A stretch of 64,000 nt of DNA, taken from assembly GCA_000827205.1 (NCBI GenBank), contig KN832555.1:1104893-1168892 (forward strand). Direction: 5' to 3'. How positions within the stretch are numbered: the first letter of the stretch is position 1; every line of letters starts with the position of its first letter. This DNA is from Plicaturopsis crispa FD-325 SS-3. Taxonomy: Eukaryota > Basidiomycota > Agaricomycetes > Amylocorticiales > Amylocorticiaceae. Below the pieces are notes generated by a model. It saw only the letters and a list, made by a program, of their open reading frames with translations. It had not been told where the DNA came from and made no database searches. Of the stretch, positions 35,525-49,238 are shown piece by piece. A program made the position numbers and the translations under genes.

Positions 35525-38474
35525 ATGGCGTATGCTGCGCAGGAAAACCCACCTCCGTCTCGGCCTTCGATGTCAGACAACTCCCAGCAAGGCCCCATAC
35601 CTCTGTTCGATATCCAGCTCAAAATACTGTCGAACTCGTACCTCAGTTTCTTTGAAGAGAGGTTCGCGTTTCTTCACTTTCTTGTTATGTGGTCTCTCAA
35701 GATTCATCTTCTTACAGGAGGAAGATCGAGGAAACCTAGTGGGTGTCTTGAACCTCGAAGCTGCGCGCTTTACTGACCGAATGTTCAGTGTGGACTCCCT
35801 CTTGAGATTGCATCAGAAAGTAAAGTCGATCGACGCGTTTCTCGACGACCGTACGGAAAAGAGTACCGCTCGGAGGGCATGGAATGAGGTCAGGGATAAT
35901 GTAGAGAGAGGTAGCGCAGTTATTATCCGCAGTCAACTTGTCAAATTTCTAACCCGGATCACGTCGTTCACAGAAGCGCAAGCGAGGCAGGCTTTCCTGG
36001 CAACACTGATAGCTGATGTCGTCAATCCTCTCGCCACGATGAAGGTGCGTTATCAGGAGTTATCTGTAACTGGATTCGCTATTAACGCGTGTGTTTAATA
36101 GGATACACAAGACCGCACTCGAAAGCGCATCAAAGAGGAACTCAAAGAATCAAGCGTCACATACAACGATTTCGCTGAAAATCAGCTGCCGAAACTGAAG
36201 CGGACGTATCTGAAGAAGTGTCAAGACGTCGAAGTACGTCATGTGCCATTGGACACGCGTGTCAGTCTAATTTTCTACTTAAGGAACATAAAGCTGCAGC
36301 ACATGCTGCTCCCGCCTCTCCAACCCACCCAGAGTTTCATAATACCCCTTTGACCAATACCAAATCAAATCCGAATGTACCGTCGAAACCTATAGTAACA
36401 TCTCCTCAGCCTCTTCGACCACTGGATAGACGGCCGTCTGGGAGCGCACCTCCCGCGCGCAACCGTTCTCCGTCCTCGAATACTGCCTTTTCCGATTTGG
36501 CACACCAAGGTACACATCTCCCGTGTAGTGTCGCGTAATCTAACTGTTGCGGATGCAGGGAAGAGACAACTCAACCAATTGATTGGTTTCTTGGATAAGA
36601 GTGGGACGATCAAAGACGGTCGCGGTGAGAGCAATGCATTGCGTGCTGTCCGCGCCAAGAGAGAAGCCGATGAAGCAGGTATGCCACTAATATCCGATAG
36701 TTTATGGTATACTGAGTTGTTTCGTAGATAAGGAGTACCGAAAGGGCGTGCACTGGCTTGAAACACTCCGACTTCGCCGTGCAAAGACCCTGGAAGGCGC
36801 CTACAAGGTAACCGCTGCATTGCCGCTCAATACACTCATACTCATTCTTTTAAAGAGCTTGGAGCTCTTCATACACGAATCGGCTTCTGTGATCAAGTCG
36901 GTACTAGAGAGGTATACAGATAATTTAATGTGTGTCTCGTCCATCCAGTACAATGCCCGCCATCCGAGGCTAAATCCTCGGTCAACAGTGCCACTACCAC
37001 CACACAGACGCAATTGTCCGGACATGCACGGGCGGCCGTTGACATGATCTCTCCCGAGAAAGATGTCTCTGTTGTCGCATCCCAATTTCCGCGCTCGCTT
37101 GCGTCTGCGATTCCAAAGCCCATTCTATATTACAACTACCACGTCGGACCGTGCTCTGACTTGATATTCGGCGTCGGCTTGGTTGACTATGCAACTGCGA
37201 GGGGACTCCGAGATGGCGAGATACCTAAAATTGTACGCATTTGCATCAAAGAGATAGATGACCACGGTTTGGACGCGGAGGGCATCTATCGGGTATGTCT
37301 TCTTTCTTCTTAATCACTTACTGTGTCTAATCGTAGAACAGGTATCCGGTAGGCATTCCGTAGTTCAGGAGGTAAGCACGTCAAACACACTTTCATGCTT
37401 TAGCCGTGTGATCCTTAATGCCCTTCTTCGATGAAACAGTTGCAGCACAAGATAGAGCGGGACGAGAATGCATTTGAGTTCAATCCTCTCACGGACGACG
37501 TATATGCTGCATCTTCTTTGTTGAAGGTTGGCTTCTCTCCCTCGTGTATACCATCTGGTACTGACCTTTGAGATAGTTATACCTCCGCGAACTGCCGGAG
37601 CCGCTTTTCCGGTATCACCTCCAAGATCGCCTGCAGCATACAGAAGACCGGGGTATGCAAGTTCCGTTCAATCCGTCACACTATGAGCTGACTTGGGTTG
37701 TAGCGGATCACGTCTCGAACAACTTCGTGCTGCTGCGAGCTAAGATGCGGCGCCTTCCCCCCGTGCACCAGGCGACGCTGAAAGCCCTTGTCGAGCACCT
37801 AGCACGAGTATGTGCACACACCGAGAAGAACAAGATGGACGCGAAGAACCTCGCCATCGTCTTCGGGAGCGTCATCTTTGGCGAAGACGACATGCCCAAA
37901 CCCGGTGACCTGCTCAGCGTGCAGGCCTGGAAGGTAAGCACCCACTCGCAACCGTGTAGCCATGCTGCTGTCTAACTCAATACGTGTTTCACAGGACTCG
38001 TTGATGGAGGACTTGATCATACACGCCAACATCCTGTTCGACGACCGTGCCCTGCCAGCTGCACCCGCGGGCGAACCCACCCCCGTCTACGCCTACGGCT
38101 CCGCCCACACGAGAGTCGCCAGCGTCCCCAACAACCCCCCGCACCGGCCACAGACACCCCGGTCGCCCGATGACTTTACGCCCAAGCTCCCGCCGCGGCC
38201 GACGAACAGCATACACCCGTCGCTCCGCGCGAACCCCACGTCGCCCACGCGGGAGGAGTTCCCCGCGATGCCGCCCATACCGCAGGAGAACAGTGCGGCG
38301 GACACTATCAGGGTGGACACGGAGAACGACGCGCGCCGGGACCTCCACTTCAACCCAGCCGTATCGACTTCGTCGTCGTCATCGTCTCCGCGAACACCGC
38401 CATCGGCAGCGGGGTCGCTGCCCGACTCGTCCACGAGCGATGCAGCGCGCCACGCCGCCATGGGTTCTTCGTGA
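35525..38474 (+). CDS. F-BAR and RhoGAP domain protein (Rgd1-like)
   Basis: Stimulates GTP hydrolysis by a Rho-type GTPase at curved membranes, usually in polarity or wall integrity. About a dozen exons from 35525 to 38474. The N-terminal F-BAR/coiled part runs through LKILSNSYLSFFEERRKIEE, TYVDSLLRLHQKVKS, QAFLATLIADVVNPLATMK, KRIKEELKESSVTYNDF and YRKGVHWLETLRLRRAKTLE. A Ser/Pro-rich linker follows, then the GAP domain: IPKIVRICIKEIDDHGLDAE with GIYRVSG carrying the catalytic arginine finger, LYLRELPEPLFRYHLQDRLQ, and KNLAIVFGSVIFGEDD. The C-terminal tail is long, Pro/Ser-rich and disordered. Exon 2 (35718-35738) is just 21 nt. The start ATG at 35525 was chosen because the upstream frame looks like leader; an upstream ATG at 35468 is in frame. 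The target GTPase is not determinable. Confidence 0.88.
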
Positions 38475-38729
38475 CCTTGACCACCAGTAACGTGTTTAAT
38501 TGTATGTTACGTCGTTCCTCTCTTGTCTTGCGCAGATACCCTAGGTCCCTAGTCACATGTTGGTGTTGAGGTTTTCCTGTATTGTATAATACCACGTACT
38601 AATACACATCCATGCAATAAGTATACTAGATGAGGGAAATGTTCACAGAGATGGGATGTAGATAGCGTATAGCGAGGACGTTGAAGTGAGAAAGTACAAG
38701 ATATGGCAATGCGCGATATGGGCGGCGCG
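38475..38729. other. Convergent 3' spacer
   Basis: 255 bp between convergent stop codons; nothing seen beyond UTR sequence. Confidence 0.4.
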
Positions 38730-41365
38730 TCAACCGTAGTAGGCCTCAATAGCGCCCTCCTCGTCCATCTCGTCCTCCCGATCCATACGCGCATGCCACG
38801 CTAAAACGCGTGGATGAGCCATGACCCTGGCGTGCAACGTTAGCGCATATGTACAATTTCTGGCGCAGCGACACTCACTTGTCAGGGTGGAAATTGAGGA
38901 CCTGCAGAGTCTGCATGCTCGTAGCACGCGACAGAGCGACGTATGCTGCACACGTATACATCGCGTCAGTATCTGTTGGGTCTACCACCGCGAGGCTCAC
39001 TAACCTTGGCCCTTCTCGAACGTACTCCCGAGGTCGACTTTGACGCGCTCCAGCGTCTGGCCCTGCGACTTATGCACGCTCAGCGCCCACGCAAGTATCA
39101 GCGGAATCTTACATCCGCGTCAGCATCTAACCATACACACACCTAGGGGGGAGGGGGGGGACGCTGGCACATACCTGACTCCGCCCGGCCTCGACGGTGC
39201 CCTTCGAGTTGTTCACCGTAAAGTCCGTCGGGATGCACAGCCGCTTCATGCCGTTCGTGAACAGCACGACGGGCCAGAGGCCGGTGCTCTGCGATTTCGG
39301 CAGCGCGGGCGGTTGTTTGGGAGGAGCGCCAGGGACGGGGACGGGTGCGCCTTTGGGGAGTTCGACTTGGGCGATTTCGGTGTGCTCGTTGGCGGCGTCG
39401 ATAGGCGTGCTGAAGGCGATCACGCGCCCGACGGAGCCGTTTACCAGTTCTCCTTGCACTAGGTTCTGGGGGCACACTCGGATCAGCATGATAAGGGGCT
39501 TGACGAGGTGGTGTACGCACCTTGATCAGCATAACCTGCGCCCCGACCTGCCCGCTCCCGGGGTGAGTACATACATACGTCAAATCAAAAGCCAGGGGAC
39601 ACGCCGACGCACCTTCAGCACAATCGACTTCGGCGCGACCAGCCTCTCGAGCATGCGCGGGACTTTATCATCCAGCGTTGGGTTCCCCTCCGCATCCCAC
39701 CCGGGGTAGTCGTGCGCGGCGTACACCTGGCCCGCGCCCTCGAGCTTCTGCAGCCGCGAGTTGTTCGCATAATCCACCTCGCGGCGCATCGGGAACCTGT
39801 GCCCTTCCACATCAGCAACATAGCAAGCGCGAGGGGGTAAAGGGGGGGATGGGGGGATGGTGGGACGCACAGCTCGGTGGGCTCGATACTGTCGGTGTAG
39901 TGTACGGCGCGGGTTAAGCCTTGGAAGGCAAGGACAGTGGGCATGTCCAGTTCGCCGAACCGCATGGCGTTGAGCATGTCCACGAACCCTGCGCCCTAGA
40001 AATTAGTACAAGTCGACAAGGGCAGCACGAAGAACGCGCACTCTGCTCTTTTTGACGGAAGACCTTGCGCAGTGTCACTGGCTGCCCTACACACCGATCC
40101 CAGCTCTTCGCTTCGAATGCGAATGCAACAGCGCTCCCGTCGCGATCGGGGACGGGTGGGAGTTGACAGAAATCGCCCGAGAGGACAAGCTACCGTGTGA
40201 TGGTTTTCAGTACGTGGGTGTGATACAGAAATCGCAAAGAATGTACCTGTATCCCGCCGAAAGGATCGCTACTGAACCGAGTTGCCCGCGCAATGTACTC
40301 CTACGAAAGTCAATGTTCGCGCGAAGTATCATGCGATAAAGGAACGAGCGTACCAATTTATCAAACAACCTACCGTCGATCATGGAGACTATCCAATAGT
40401 CAGCCATATGCGCGATAATGGTTTACATCCACTCACTCTCGTCGATAATCAGAGTGCGAACATTCTGCCACCGCCTAAGGACCTTCCTGAACTTCGGCTG
40501 CCCGAGGAATTTACCCGCGAGCTTTTTTGCATCCTCCTGCCCTAAGCCAATACCAGCCCATGAGTGCAGCGTGGTGCCACCAATGTTGACAGACGCGATG
40601 CCTGTGGATGCCGTGATGGCGAGGTTGTTGGTGAAGGAAACGTGCCCGATGATTTCACGCAGGAGCACCGATTTTCCGGTTCCTGTCGAGTGGATGCGCG
40701 TAAGAGGGATAGTGAAAGGTGTACTTGACCAGACGACGCACCTGCTGAGCCCGTGAAGAAGACGCTCTTCCCTTTCTTGACCATTTCTAGCACTTTGTGC
40801 TGTTCGGGTGATAATTGTATGGATGGTGCAGCAGGATCTAGCGGAAGGAAGTCGGGTTGGTCCTCGAATGACAGCTGGGGATCTGGGACACTTTTCGAAC
40901 GGGAGTTGGGTTTGGTGCTTGGAGCAGGAGGTGGTGGGGGGAGGAATGCGGGGTGGCTCGACGTCGATGGTTCTCCAAGTGGGCGTACGGTCGGGCCTGC
41001 ATGGTAGGTACTAAGAAGTAGAAGCAACGCGGTGAAAAAAGCGCGACGCACCTGACTGTGCTCCTGCAGCTAACCATCTTTGAGCCTCGTCGAGCGTGTT
41101 GAAACTCTTGTGAATTGCGCCAGGATAGCGAGCGACCTGTTGTTTTTTCGCGTTCAAGCTGATAATTCCGATGCCATGGAAGGCTCATTTCATGAATCTT
41201 TTGAAACTCACGTTCTCTTTGCACTAAAAACACAAATCAGTTCGCTGGCCCACAATGTACATGAAGACGTGTCAGACTTACACTGTCCCATGTTTCGTAT
41301 ATCCAAGGACCTTGACGGCCGTTCCTTACGGCGTAGTACTTTTGTTTAGCAGCCTTGGGCATCAT
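38730..41365 (-). CDS. PIF1: PIF1-family DNA helicase with N-terminal RNase H1-type hybrid-binding domain
   Basis: 5'-3' DNA helicase, SF1B. The C-terminal two thirds carry the motifs: [15 protein letters not shown] (motif I, split by an intron near 40742-40682), [19 protein letters not shown] (II), [14 protein letters not shown] (III), [44 protein letters not shown] (V) and [19 protein letters not shown] (VI). The first 60 residues are a different module: [20 protein letters not shown], then [20 protein letters not shown]. This is the small RNA/DNA-hybrid-binding domain of RNase H1 (also called viroplasmin-type). Exons at the start are 41365-41282, 41223-41212 (only 12 nt, CKEN), 41136-41052 and 40996-40742. 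A Pro-rich linker joins the parts. PIF1 enzymes act on G4 DNA, R-loops and telomeres in nucleus and mitochondria; the extra domain suggests R-loop targeting. Confidence 0.9.
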
Positions 41366-41633
41366 CGAGGCAGACTGCGGTTTCGACGTCGTGGTTCAGT
41401 TCTAAGAAACTTGAAACCTTCAAAACTCGACGCGCCATTGTCACGACGCTCACGTGCTTCGTGTCACCGCGGTGCGTCGCGTTGAAATATCGAACGGCTT
41501 TCAGTTTCATTCACATTAATTGCAATATTAATGGTAGTATTTGCATCAATATCTCCTCGTAGTAAGAGTGCTCAAATTAAAGTCGTTTGAGTCGCATATC
41601 GTACAGCCCGCGAAGTAGCGTTGCATATTGCAA
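41366..41633. other. Spacer between helicase start and epoxide hydrolase stop
   Basis: 268 bp on the minus strand's promoter side of the helicase. AT-rich from 41500; no feature recognised. Confidence 0.35.
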
Positions 41634-43247
41634 TCAAGGCACCCAAACCTGCTTGACAAAGTCCTCGATATCCTTCACGAACTGATCTGTCCTCTCCAGT
41701 GCAGCAAAGTGTCCGCCCTATATAGAAGAGATCCGTCAGTGACGCACGGCGCCCAGTGTAGACGCCACTCACTTTATCATGCTCGCGGTAAAACACGAGA
41801 TTCCCCGTCTTCTCCACCCAGCTCTTGGGCGGAATGGCAATCTCCTCCGGGTACGACGAGAATCCAAGGGGCTTGGCCACGAACCAGTCGGGGTGCTCGT
41901 GTGAACCAGGGTGTCCGGGTTGGAAGTACTAAGAGATGCATTCAGAGGGATGTCCATGGTGACTAGACGAAGCGGCTCACCTCGCGGTACGTATATATAC
42001 TCGTAGCCATACTATCCGTCACCCAGTAGAGGGTGACCGCTTCGAGGATCGTGTCCAGCGGCAGAGGCTCATCGACCCATGCCAAGAATTTCTCGCCGAA
42101 CCTTCCATACACACCGTCAGATGCACCGTACAACACAGGCCCGAGAGATAGTATCGACTGACCATGCGAGCAGCGCCACCGGACTGCTAGAGAGCACGAT
42201 GCCGATAGTGCTGGGCTTGTAGGCTTGCTCGAGGGCGTAGGCGTTCTCGCTCGTCATGAACTTCTGAGATTGGGCGAGGCCTCTGCGATCCCAGTCGGTC
42301 AGGGAAGACTGATCTACCCCCGCGGGCTCGGTGGGGATGATGCAGTAATTGACTGTGCCACTGTTAGCTATCGGACTGTGGTACCAAGGGGAGGCACTCA
42401 CGATGCAAGGCTACAGGAGGGCGGCACGAGGCTCAGTATGATCCCTGTGCGCAAAGTGATATGCAGCGGTACCTTTGCAAGTCGGGTAATGCGCAGCCAA
42501 ATTCCTGCCGACAGAAGCACCTATATCCCCGCCCTGAGCGACGTAGCCTGCACCAAAGCCCAAGCCGATCAGGAGTCGGTCGAAGAGACGAGCGACATCC
42601 TGACTAGTGAAGTCCTTGTCCACCGGAGGCTTCGAGGAGAGCGTCCAGCCCGGCAGAGTGGGAACGATAATATGATAGGGAAGGGTAGCAGGGGTGTGCT
42701 GCTCAGTCAAGAGCGTAATGGCGGGGAGGAACTCGAGGAAGCTTCCTGTACATTGTGTGATATTATTGTCAGACGACGGTTTGTTCACGGAGTGATCGGA
42801 GCATAATTACCGGGCCAGCCATGGAGAAAGACGACAGGGACCGCATCGACCTTCTCGGAGAAGATGCCCACAAAATGGATCGTATACACCCTGCCATCGT
42901 CGTCCACAACGGGAGCCGTGAACTGCGGGAACGAGTTTATGCGCTCTTCATGCGCGCGCCTGCCGTCAGACGTGAGCACCTTTACCACACGGATCGAAGG
43001 AAAGTTTCAACCAGTCAAACTCGTTCAGCCACTTGTCTTTCGCCTTCCGGACCCATTCGATAGTCACACCAAACTTGCGTATATCTTGCTGGGAGCTTTC
43101 GTATGTGGGACCCGCTACGGGGGAGAGCCGGAGGAGCGTCTTGAGGTCTGCGAGCTTGGAGTCTTGCACGGCCAGCTTGAATGGCGTTGCTTGGATTGTC
43201 TTGGTGGCGGATTCAGGGATTTTACTGAATGCGGACGGGGGCGACAT
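41634..43247 (-). CDS. Epoxide hydrolase, EHN plus alpha/beta-hydrolase fold
   Basis: Opens epoxides to diols; in fungi used for detoxification or secondary metabolism. The start MSPPSAFSKIPESATKTIQA leads into the N-terminal EHN domain (PFKLAVQDSKLADLKTLLRL, WLNEFDWRAHEERINSFPQF). The hydrolase core shows VPVVFLHGWPG (oxyanion hole), VAQGGDIGASVGRNLAAHYP with Asp as nucleophile, a cap region, and GGHFAALERTDQFVKDIEDF with the catalytic His. The exon between 42410 and 42402 is only 9 nt; it encodes the ALH of CKALHLNYCIIP, and both flanking introns keep the frame. The stop is at 41634-41636. The length of about 400 residues matches juvenile-hormone/microsomal-type epoxide hydrolases. No membrane anchor is visible. 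The substrate is unknown. Confidence 0.9.
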
Positions 43248-43925
43248 ATTTTTTGGTGTATTGAAAAGTATACTTTCTGAAGTGACCTCGACGTCGACGA
43301 GGGATGGTGCGCCGTAAACGCGATACAGTGCGTTTTTAAGGGTTTCTGCGGACGAGTTTATTCAGCATATGCATCTCTTCGTCCCCATGATGTGCAGAAG
43401 ATCGACAAGAGCACTTACTTACTTTACAATATTGGTCTGAGTCATGTCCAAGGCTCCAAGCCAAGAGAAAGCTGACAGAACAAGTCAGATGGTACGCGGA
43501 TATCAGCTCAAGATACGGGTCCCCGTGCAAAGTACGCGTCGCGCGAGATGCTTGGCACGAAATCTACGGCTCCATCTGAGGGTACGCTCCAATGCATGGG
43601 CGCGTGTCCGCCGTCGAGTCATATCTCACAAACCCCGAGGACTGAATAAGATACCTGCGAATAAATCCCTGGGAGGATGCTGGGCACTTCTGTAGGCTGT
43701 AGCGCTGCTACTGCAAGTCATAGGGTCAAACGAGGCACTTATCACACGACACCACTCACCGCGCCGGGCAGCCGCCGCGCGTTCGCAAAATCCATCTCAA
43801 CGACAGAACAACGACACGTAGGGCAAAGCAATATCCATCCCATAGATGCAAGCACTATATGTCTAGCTCTAACATTAACCGACGCGATCGACTATAATCT
43901 TAACGCCCCGTGCATCTCAAAAAAC
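43248..43925. other. Intergenic between epoxide hydrolase and cytochrome b5 reductase
   Basis: About 680 bp. It includes the hydrolase promoter and the reductase 3' region. No supported gene; short open frames here lack recognisable content. Confidence 0.4.
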
Positions 43926-45267
<1,342 letters not shown>

Positions 45268-47052
45268 TTGACTGGGGGTTGGGGACAGACCTACGCGGCG
45301 CTTCTCTACAACTTCTCTGGCGTCTTTCCTAGCCCTGGATGCGTTCCCGAACGGACTCGACCGTTGTGTGCGGCGAGCAGAACGATTTTTTGCAAGACGA
45401 AACTGCCAATAGCGGCAGAATTTAGAGATATTGGGTTTGGGCTCAATTCGTTTTTATCAGCAATTCAGGCCCAATACACGACAATGACTGCTATTTATGG
45501 TAGATATTGTACCAAATTCTACCGCCGGCATTGCGAATCCGGGGCGAAAAGTAGTGGGTGACTTTTTGAGCCTGTGGTTAATGGTGAGCGGGTGGGCGCC
45601 ATTTCCTGATGCACCGAGCGTCATGCTCGTAAGGTGTAAGTTGAATGCTGTAGGCGGAAAGGCCCGTGGCCAGCAATTTACACCCGAGACTAAGATGCGG
45701 CCGTCGAGGATGGCAGTGTGTGGTCGACATTTGAAGGCCGAGGCTTGTGCAAGAAACGGACGCTGGGTTGAAGTCTTCATGACGAGAGTTATCCTCGGGA
45801 TGGCCATACTGTAAGTACGTTGGAGGCAGGTTGGAGGTCCGGTAGGATGCCCTTCGGAAATTACGACAAGACACTGTCCGAGCCGTTAGGCAGGAAGGAG
45901 CGTGGCGGCTATAAGTACGACGTCAACGCAGACACGCGAGACTTGTGCGGTCCTCATGCGGGCAGATGTTGTTCACGAGGCGTTGAAACAAGGACATGCC
46001 ACGGATCTTCCATCCCGCTATGGCTGAAATAGTCCTAGTCGCGTTGCCCTCAAAATAGCAACACCGAGGGTCGATGAGCCCATACCGATCCGTCAAAAAC
46101 AGTGTGTGGGCACCAGTTCAGATGTGGCAAGTAAGCGTCTTAAACGTCGTCGAGCGAAGCGAAGAGACATGCAGGTGGATGTGCTCCCCCTCCCTTTGGT
46201 CTCTCCGGACCCATCAAATCGTTGAAGACGTCGTGAGCACAGAGTGTCGTAAATGCGAGCCGTTCGTGTGTCCTCAGATGAAAACAAGACTACAGATGCT
46301 GCTGTCGCGTGGTATGGAATATGTTGATCCTAGGTGCGCACATCAAACATCGGACAGCCTAGCGCAGCATGGACGGTTACGAATTAGCTACGCACCTTCT
46401 CACGATAGGCCAAGCCTCCAAGGTATGCCATCGAAACCTCGAAGCCTAGCAGAGCTTTCCGGGGCTCTCCATCCTCCTCGCGCGCAGAGACTATGATACA
46501 AGTACATGGAACCTGCGCACGAGCGGGGGATCGACAGAGGCGTCGGGCATCAAGCCATAGACGTCAGGTCTTCAGGGTCCAGGGGGATCGCCATAGTACA
46601 TTGTACAGCCATGCGCTTCAGAGATAGCCGACGCCGTGCGACCTATTGCGACGCGAGCTCGACGGGTCGCGCGGAGCTGCGCACCATGAAACCCGCCGTT
46701 CTACCAAATTGACAGGATGATTGAACGGTCGCATGCAAGTCGCATGAGAGAACAGAGCAAGTCTGGAACAAGTGCACAGGAGAAAAAGAAAAGGAAAAAG
46801 GCACGGTCTTGGTAAACTCAGCCAAATAGTTCGAGTTTGCGAAATTGCACCTTGACCTTGACCGTCGCCGCCAACGATCTCCACCGCCAAACACAAGTGG
46901 AGCACTCGGGCCACCCTACAATCCTCCCTTTTCTACCCGTTTTCTTTCCAGTTCTCTCTTGTTCAAAACCTTCACCGTCTTTCGTTGACTATATTTTTTA
47001 TTTCTCTCATATCTAGCCTGTAGACGCCAGGCGTGTCGCACTATCTCTCAAC
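45268..47052. other. Long intergenic region, no gene recognised
   Basis: About 1.8 kb between divergent genes. Scattered frames of 100-140 codons occur on both strands near 45500-45800 and 46070-46500, but none shows a domain, consistent codon bias or a convincing splice chain. The CT-rich tract at 46920-47050 just before the phosphatase ATG is typical of a fungal promoter and leader. Confidence 0.4.
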
Positions 47053-49238
47053 ATGCAATATGCGCAAGGTCCTCCTCGCACGCAGCTCCCGGCGCCTCGC
47101 AAAAGAGGTCCGCCCACAGCCCTCCGCATCGACACTCCAGTACAGAACCCCCATATAGCCCTCGCTTTGAGCGAGAATCCTGCCTCCACTTCAACTCTCT
47201 CGCCCACCACTTCCGAGTCCGATTTTCCATTCCACAACAGGCCCCCTCGGTCCCTGCGAAACATGAAGAAACTGTCCCTGACCCTGCCTTCTGCGCAGTC
47301 CTCGACGAACTCTCTCCTGGTCACACCGCCCGAAGCACCGGTCAGCGCAACTTCTACCCATCCCGAGGAAGCGGCCATCGTCGGGCGTCCCAGACGTCCT
47401 TCCGTCATCTCGCTCCCGAATCCCAGCATCAACCCTCTACTGCACAGAAAAGAAGAGGACGGTGGCGGCTCGCCTTCCGTCCCCTACGCAGACGGCCCCC
47501 TCCAGATCATCCCAGGCATATGGCTGGGGTCCGAGGACAACGCGCGGGACTGGAACGGGCTGATGGAGCGTGGGATCAAGGCGATCCTGAACGTCGCGAA
47601 GGAGGTCATCACGGTGTTCGACTCGGCAGCACCGCAGCCTCGCCGGCGCTTCGCCTCGACGCCGAATCTCGCGACGACGGCCACGGACGCGGCGTCGACG
47701 TTCTACCCGGCGCATCGCGCGAGCGGGCGGCCCGGGATGCACTACATGAAGCTGCAGTGGTCGCACGGCCAGCAGGACCTCGTTGACCAGGGCTTCCCCG
47801 CGGCTATCTCGTTCGTGGACGCCGCGCTGCAGCGGGAAGAGGGTGTCCTCATCCAGTGCGTATCTCGCATGATCGTAGCTAATTTCCCGTTAACGTGTGT
47901 GTGTAGCTGCCAGTGTGGCATCTCGCGCTCGGCGACGATGGTCATCGCTCTCGTGATGAGAGCTGCTGCGACCGCGTCGCCTTCCGTGCCTCCTGAAATA
48001 TGGGCGCTCAAAGGCATGCAGCAAGCTTATGCGTATGTTAAAGAAAAAAGCAAATGGGTTGGACCCAATATGTCGTACGTACTCATTCTGTCCTCTTCAT
48101 GTCGACGCATGCTCACACAATGAGCAGTCTTATTTATCAATTACTCGAGTATGAACGAAAACTGAAAGGCGCTTCCTCGCCCGCGTCCTCCGACAGGTCC
48201 TCGGGCCTCGCGGAAGAGGAGGAGGAGTGGGGACGCAGGCGCCAGATGCTGGACGAGAGCTCGTCGGACACCAACACCGACGACGACGATCGGGAGAGCA
48301 TCGAGGTCATGCAGGAAGCCCGTGCGCTCGACAAGGCGATGGAAGATCGCATCCTCGCCCGCAAGTCCTCTGGATCTTCGATCAGCTCGTCCTCCGGGGT
48401 TGGCATGGGCCCCGCGTGGCGAAACCGCTATGGTGGCAGCCGCAAGCGTGCCGGCTCCGTTGCCAGTAACCTTACGAACGGCAGCATCCTCAGCGAGGAA
48501 CTGGTCGAGGAGGAAGAGGAGCAGGAGCTGCTTGGTGTGGGCGGAGGATTCGACGGCACGAGCGAGGGCCGACGCTCGAGCTGGGAACTGGACGAGTCGT
48601 CCTCTACCGATTCGAGCGGCGACAAGGACCAGGTGTTGGAGCGCTCGACACCCTTCACCCCGCTTACCGCCCGACCGCTGCGGACTCCACGACCCCCGCC
48701 ATCCGCACCCGTATTCCGCACCTCATTCGGCAGTGTGGGCCAAGTGCCCGCGACGGCCACAAAGTCCTCATTCGATCTCCCGCCGATCCCGCCGTCCAAG
48801 GCGAAGCGCCGACCGCCACCCCTCGGCATCCTCCCGCCCGTCCCGGCCTCCCCCCTCCAAGCCGTCAACGCACCGCCTCGGCCTCCCCGCGCCCGCACGC
48901 TCTCGCGCAAGCCCGCGCCGCCCCCGCTCCACCTCAGGAGCACCGAAAACCTCCTCCTCCCCCCTTCCACCTCCACCTCAACGAAATCGCACTCCGTCGC
49001 AGCCACGCCCTCGCAGACGCTGTTCGTGTTCCCGCCGTCCCCGACGCTCTCGACGCGCACGCCGTCCACGATGACGCTCACCTCGAACGTTGGGCGCGTG
49101 CCGTTCCCGGTGGCGGTGGGCACGCCGCGCGTGACGACGTTTGGGCGCCCGCGGTCGTATATCGCGCTGGGCGTCCCACCGACGCCGACGACGGCGTGCT
49201 CGCGCGTGGACGCGCGCGGGTGGATCGGCCAGGAATAG
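47053..49238 (+). CDS. Dual-specificity phosphatase, Msg5/Pmp1-type MAP-kinase phosphatase
   Basis: Removes phosphates from MAP kinases in wall-integrity or mating pathways (family role). Exons 47053-47855, 47907-48074 and 48128-49238 give 693 residues. A disordered N-terminus of about 130 residues precedes the catalytic domain: LQIIPGIWLGSEDNARDWNG, ERGIKAILNVAKEV, MHYMKLQWSHGQQDLVDQGF, then the active site IHCQCGISRSATMVIALVMR. The HC(x5)R loop is assembled by splicing: CA at the exon 1 end plus C from exon 2 makes the His of HCQCGISRS. Next come QAYAYVKEKSKWVGPNMSLI and QLLEYE. The long C-terminal tail (about 370 residues) is acidic then Pro-rich (RPLRTPRPPPSAP, PPIPPSKAKRRPPPLGILPP), likely for docking. 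The catalytic residues are intact. Confidence 0.9.

Noticed and set aside
45457-45814. Overlapping frames on both strands in the 45.3-47.0 kb gap
   Set aside because: Neither strand shows a domain or splice chain; mutual overlap suggests chance.
48428-49123. 231-codon minus-strand frame inside the phosphatase gene
   Set aside because: Antisense shadow of the Pro/Ser-rich tail; the plus strand gives a coherent protein.
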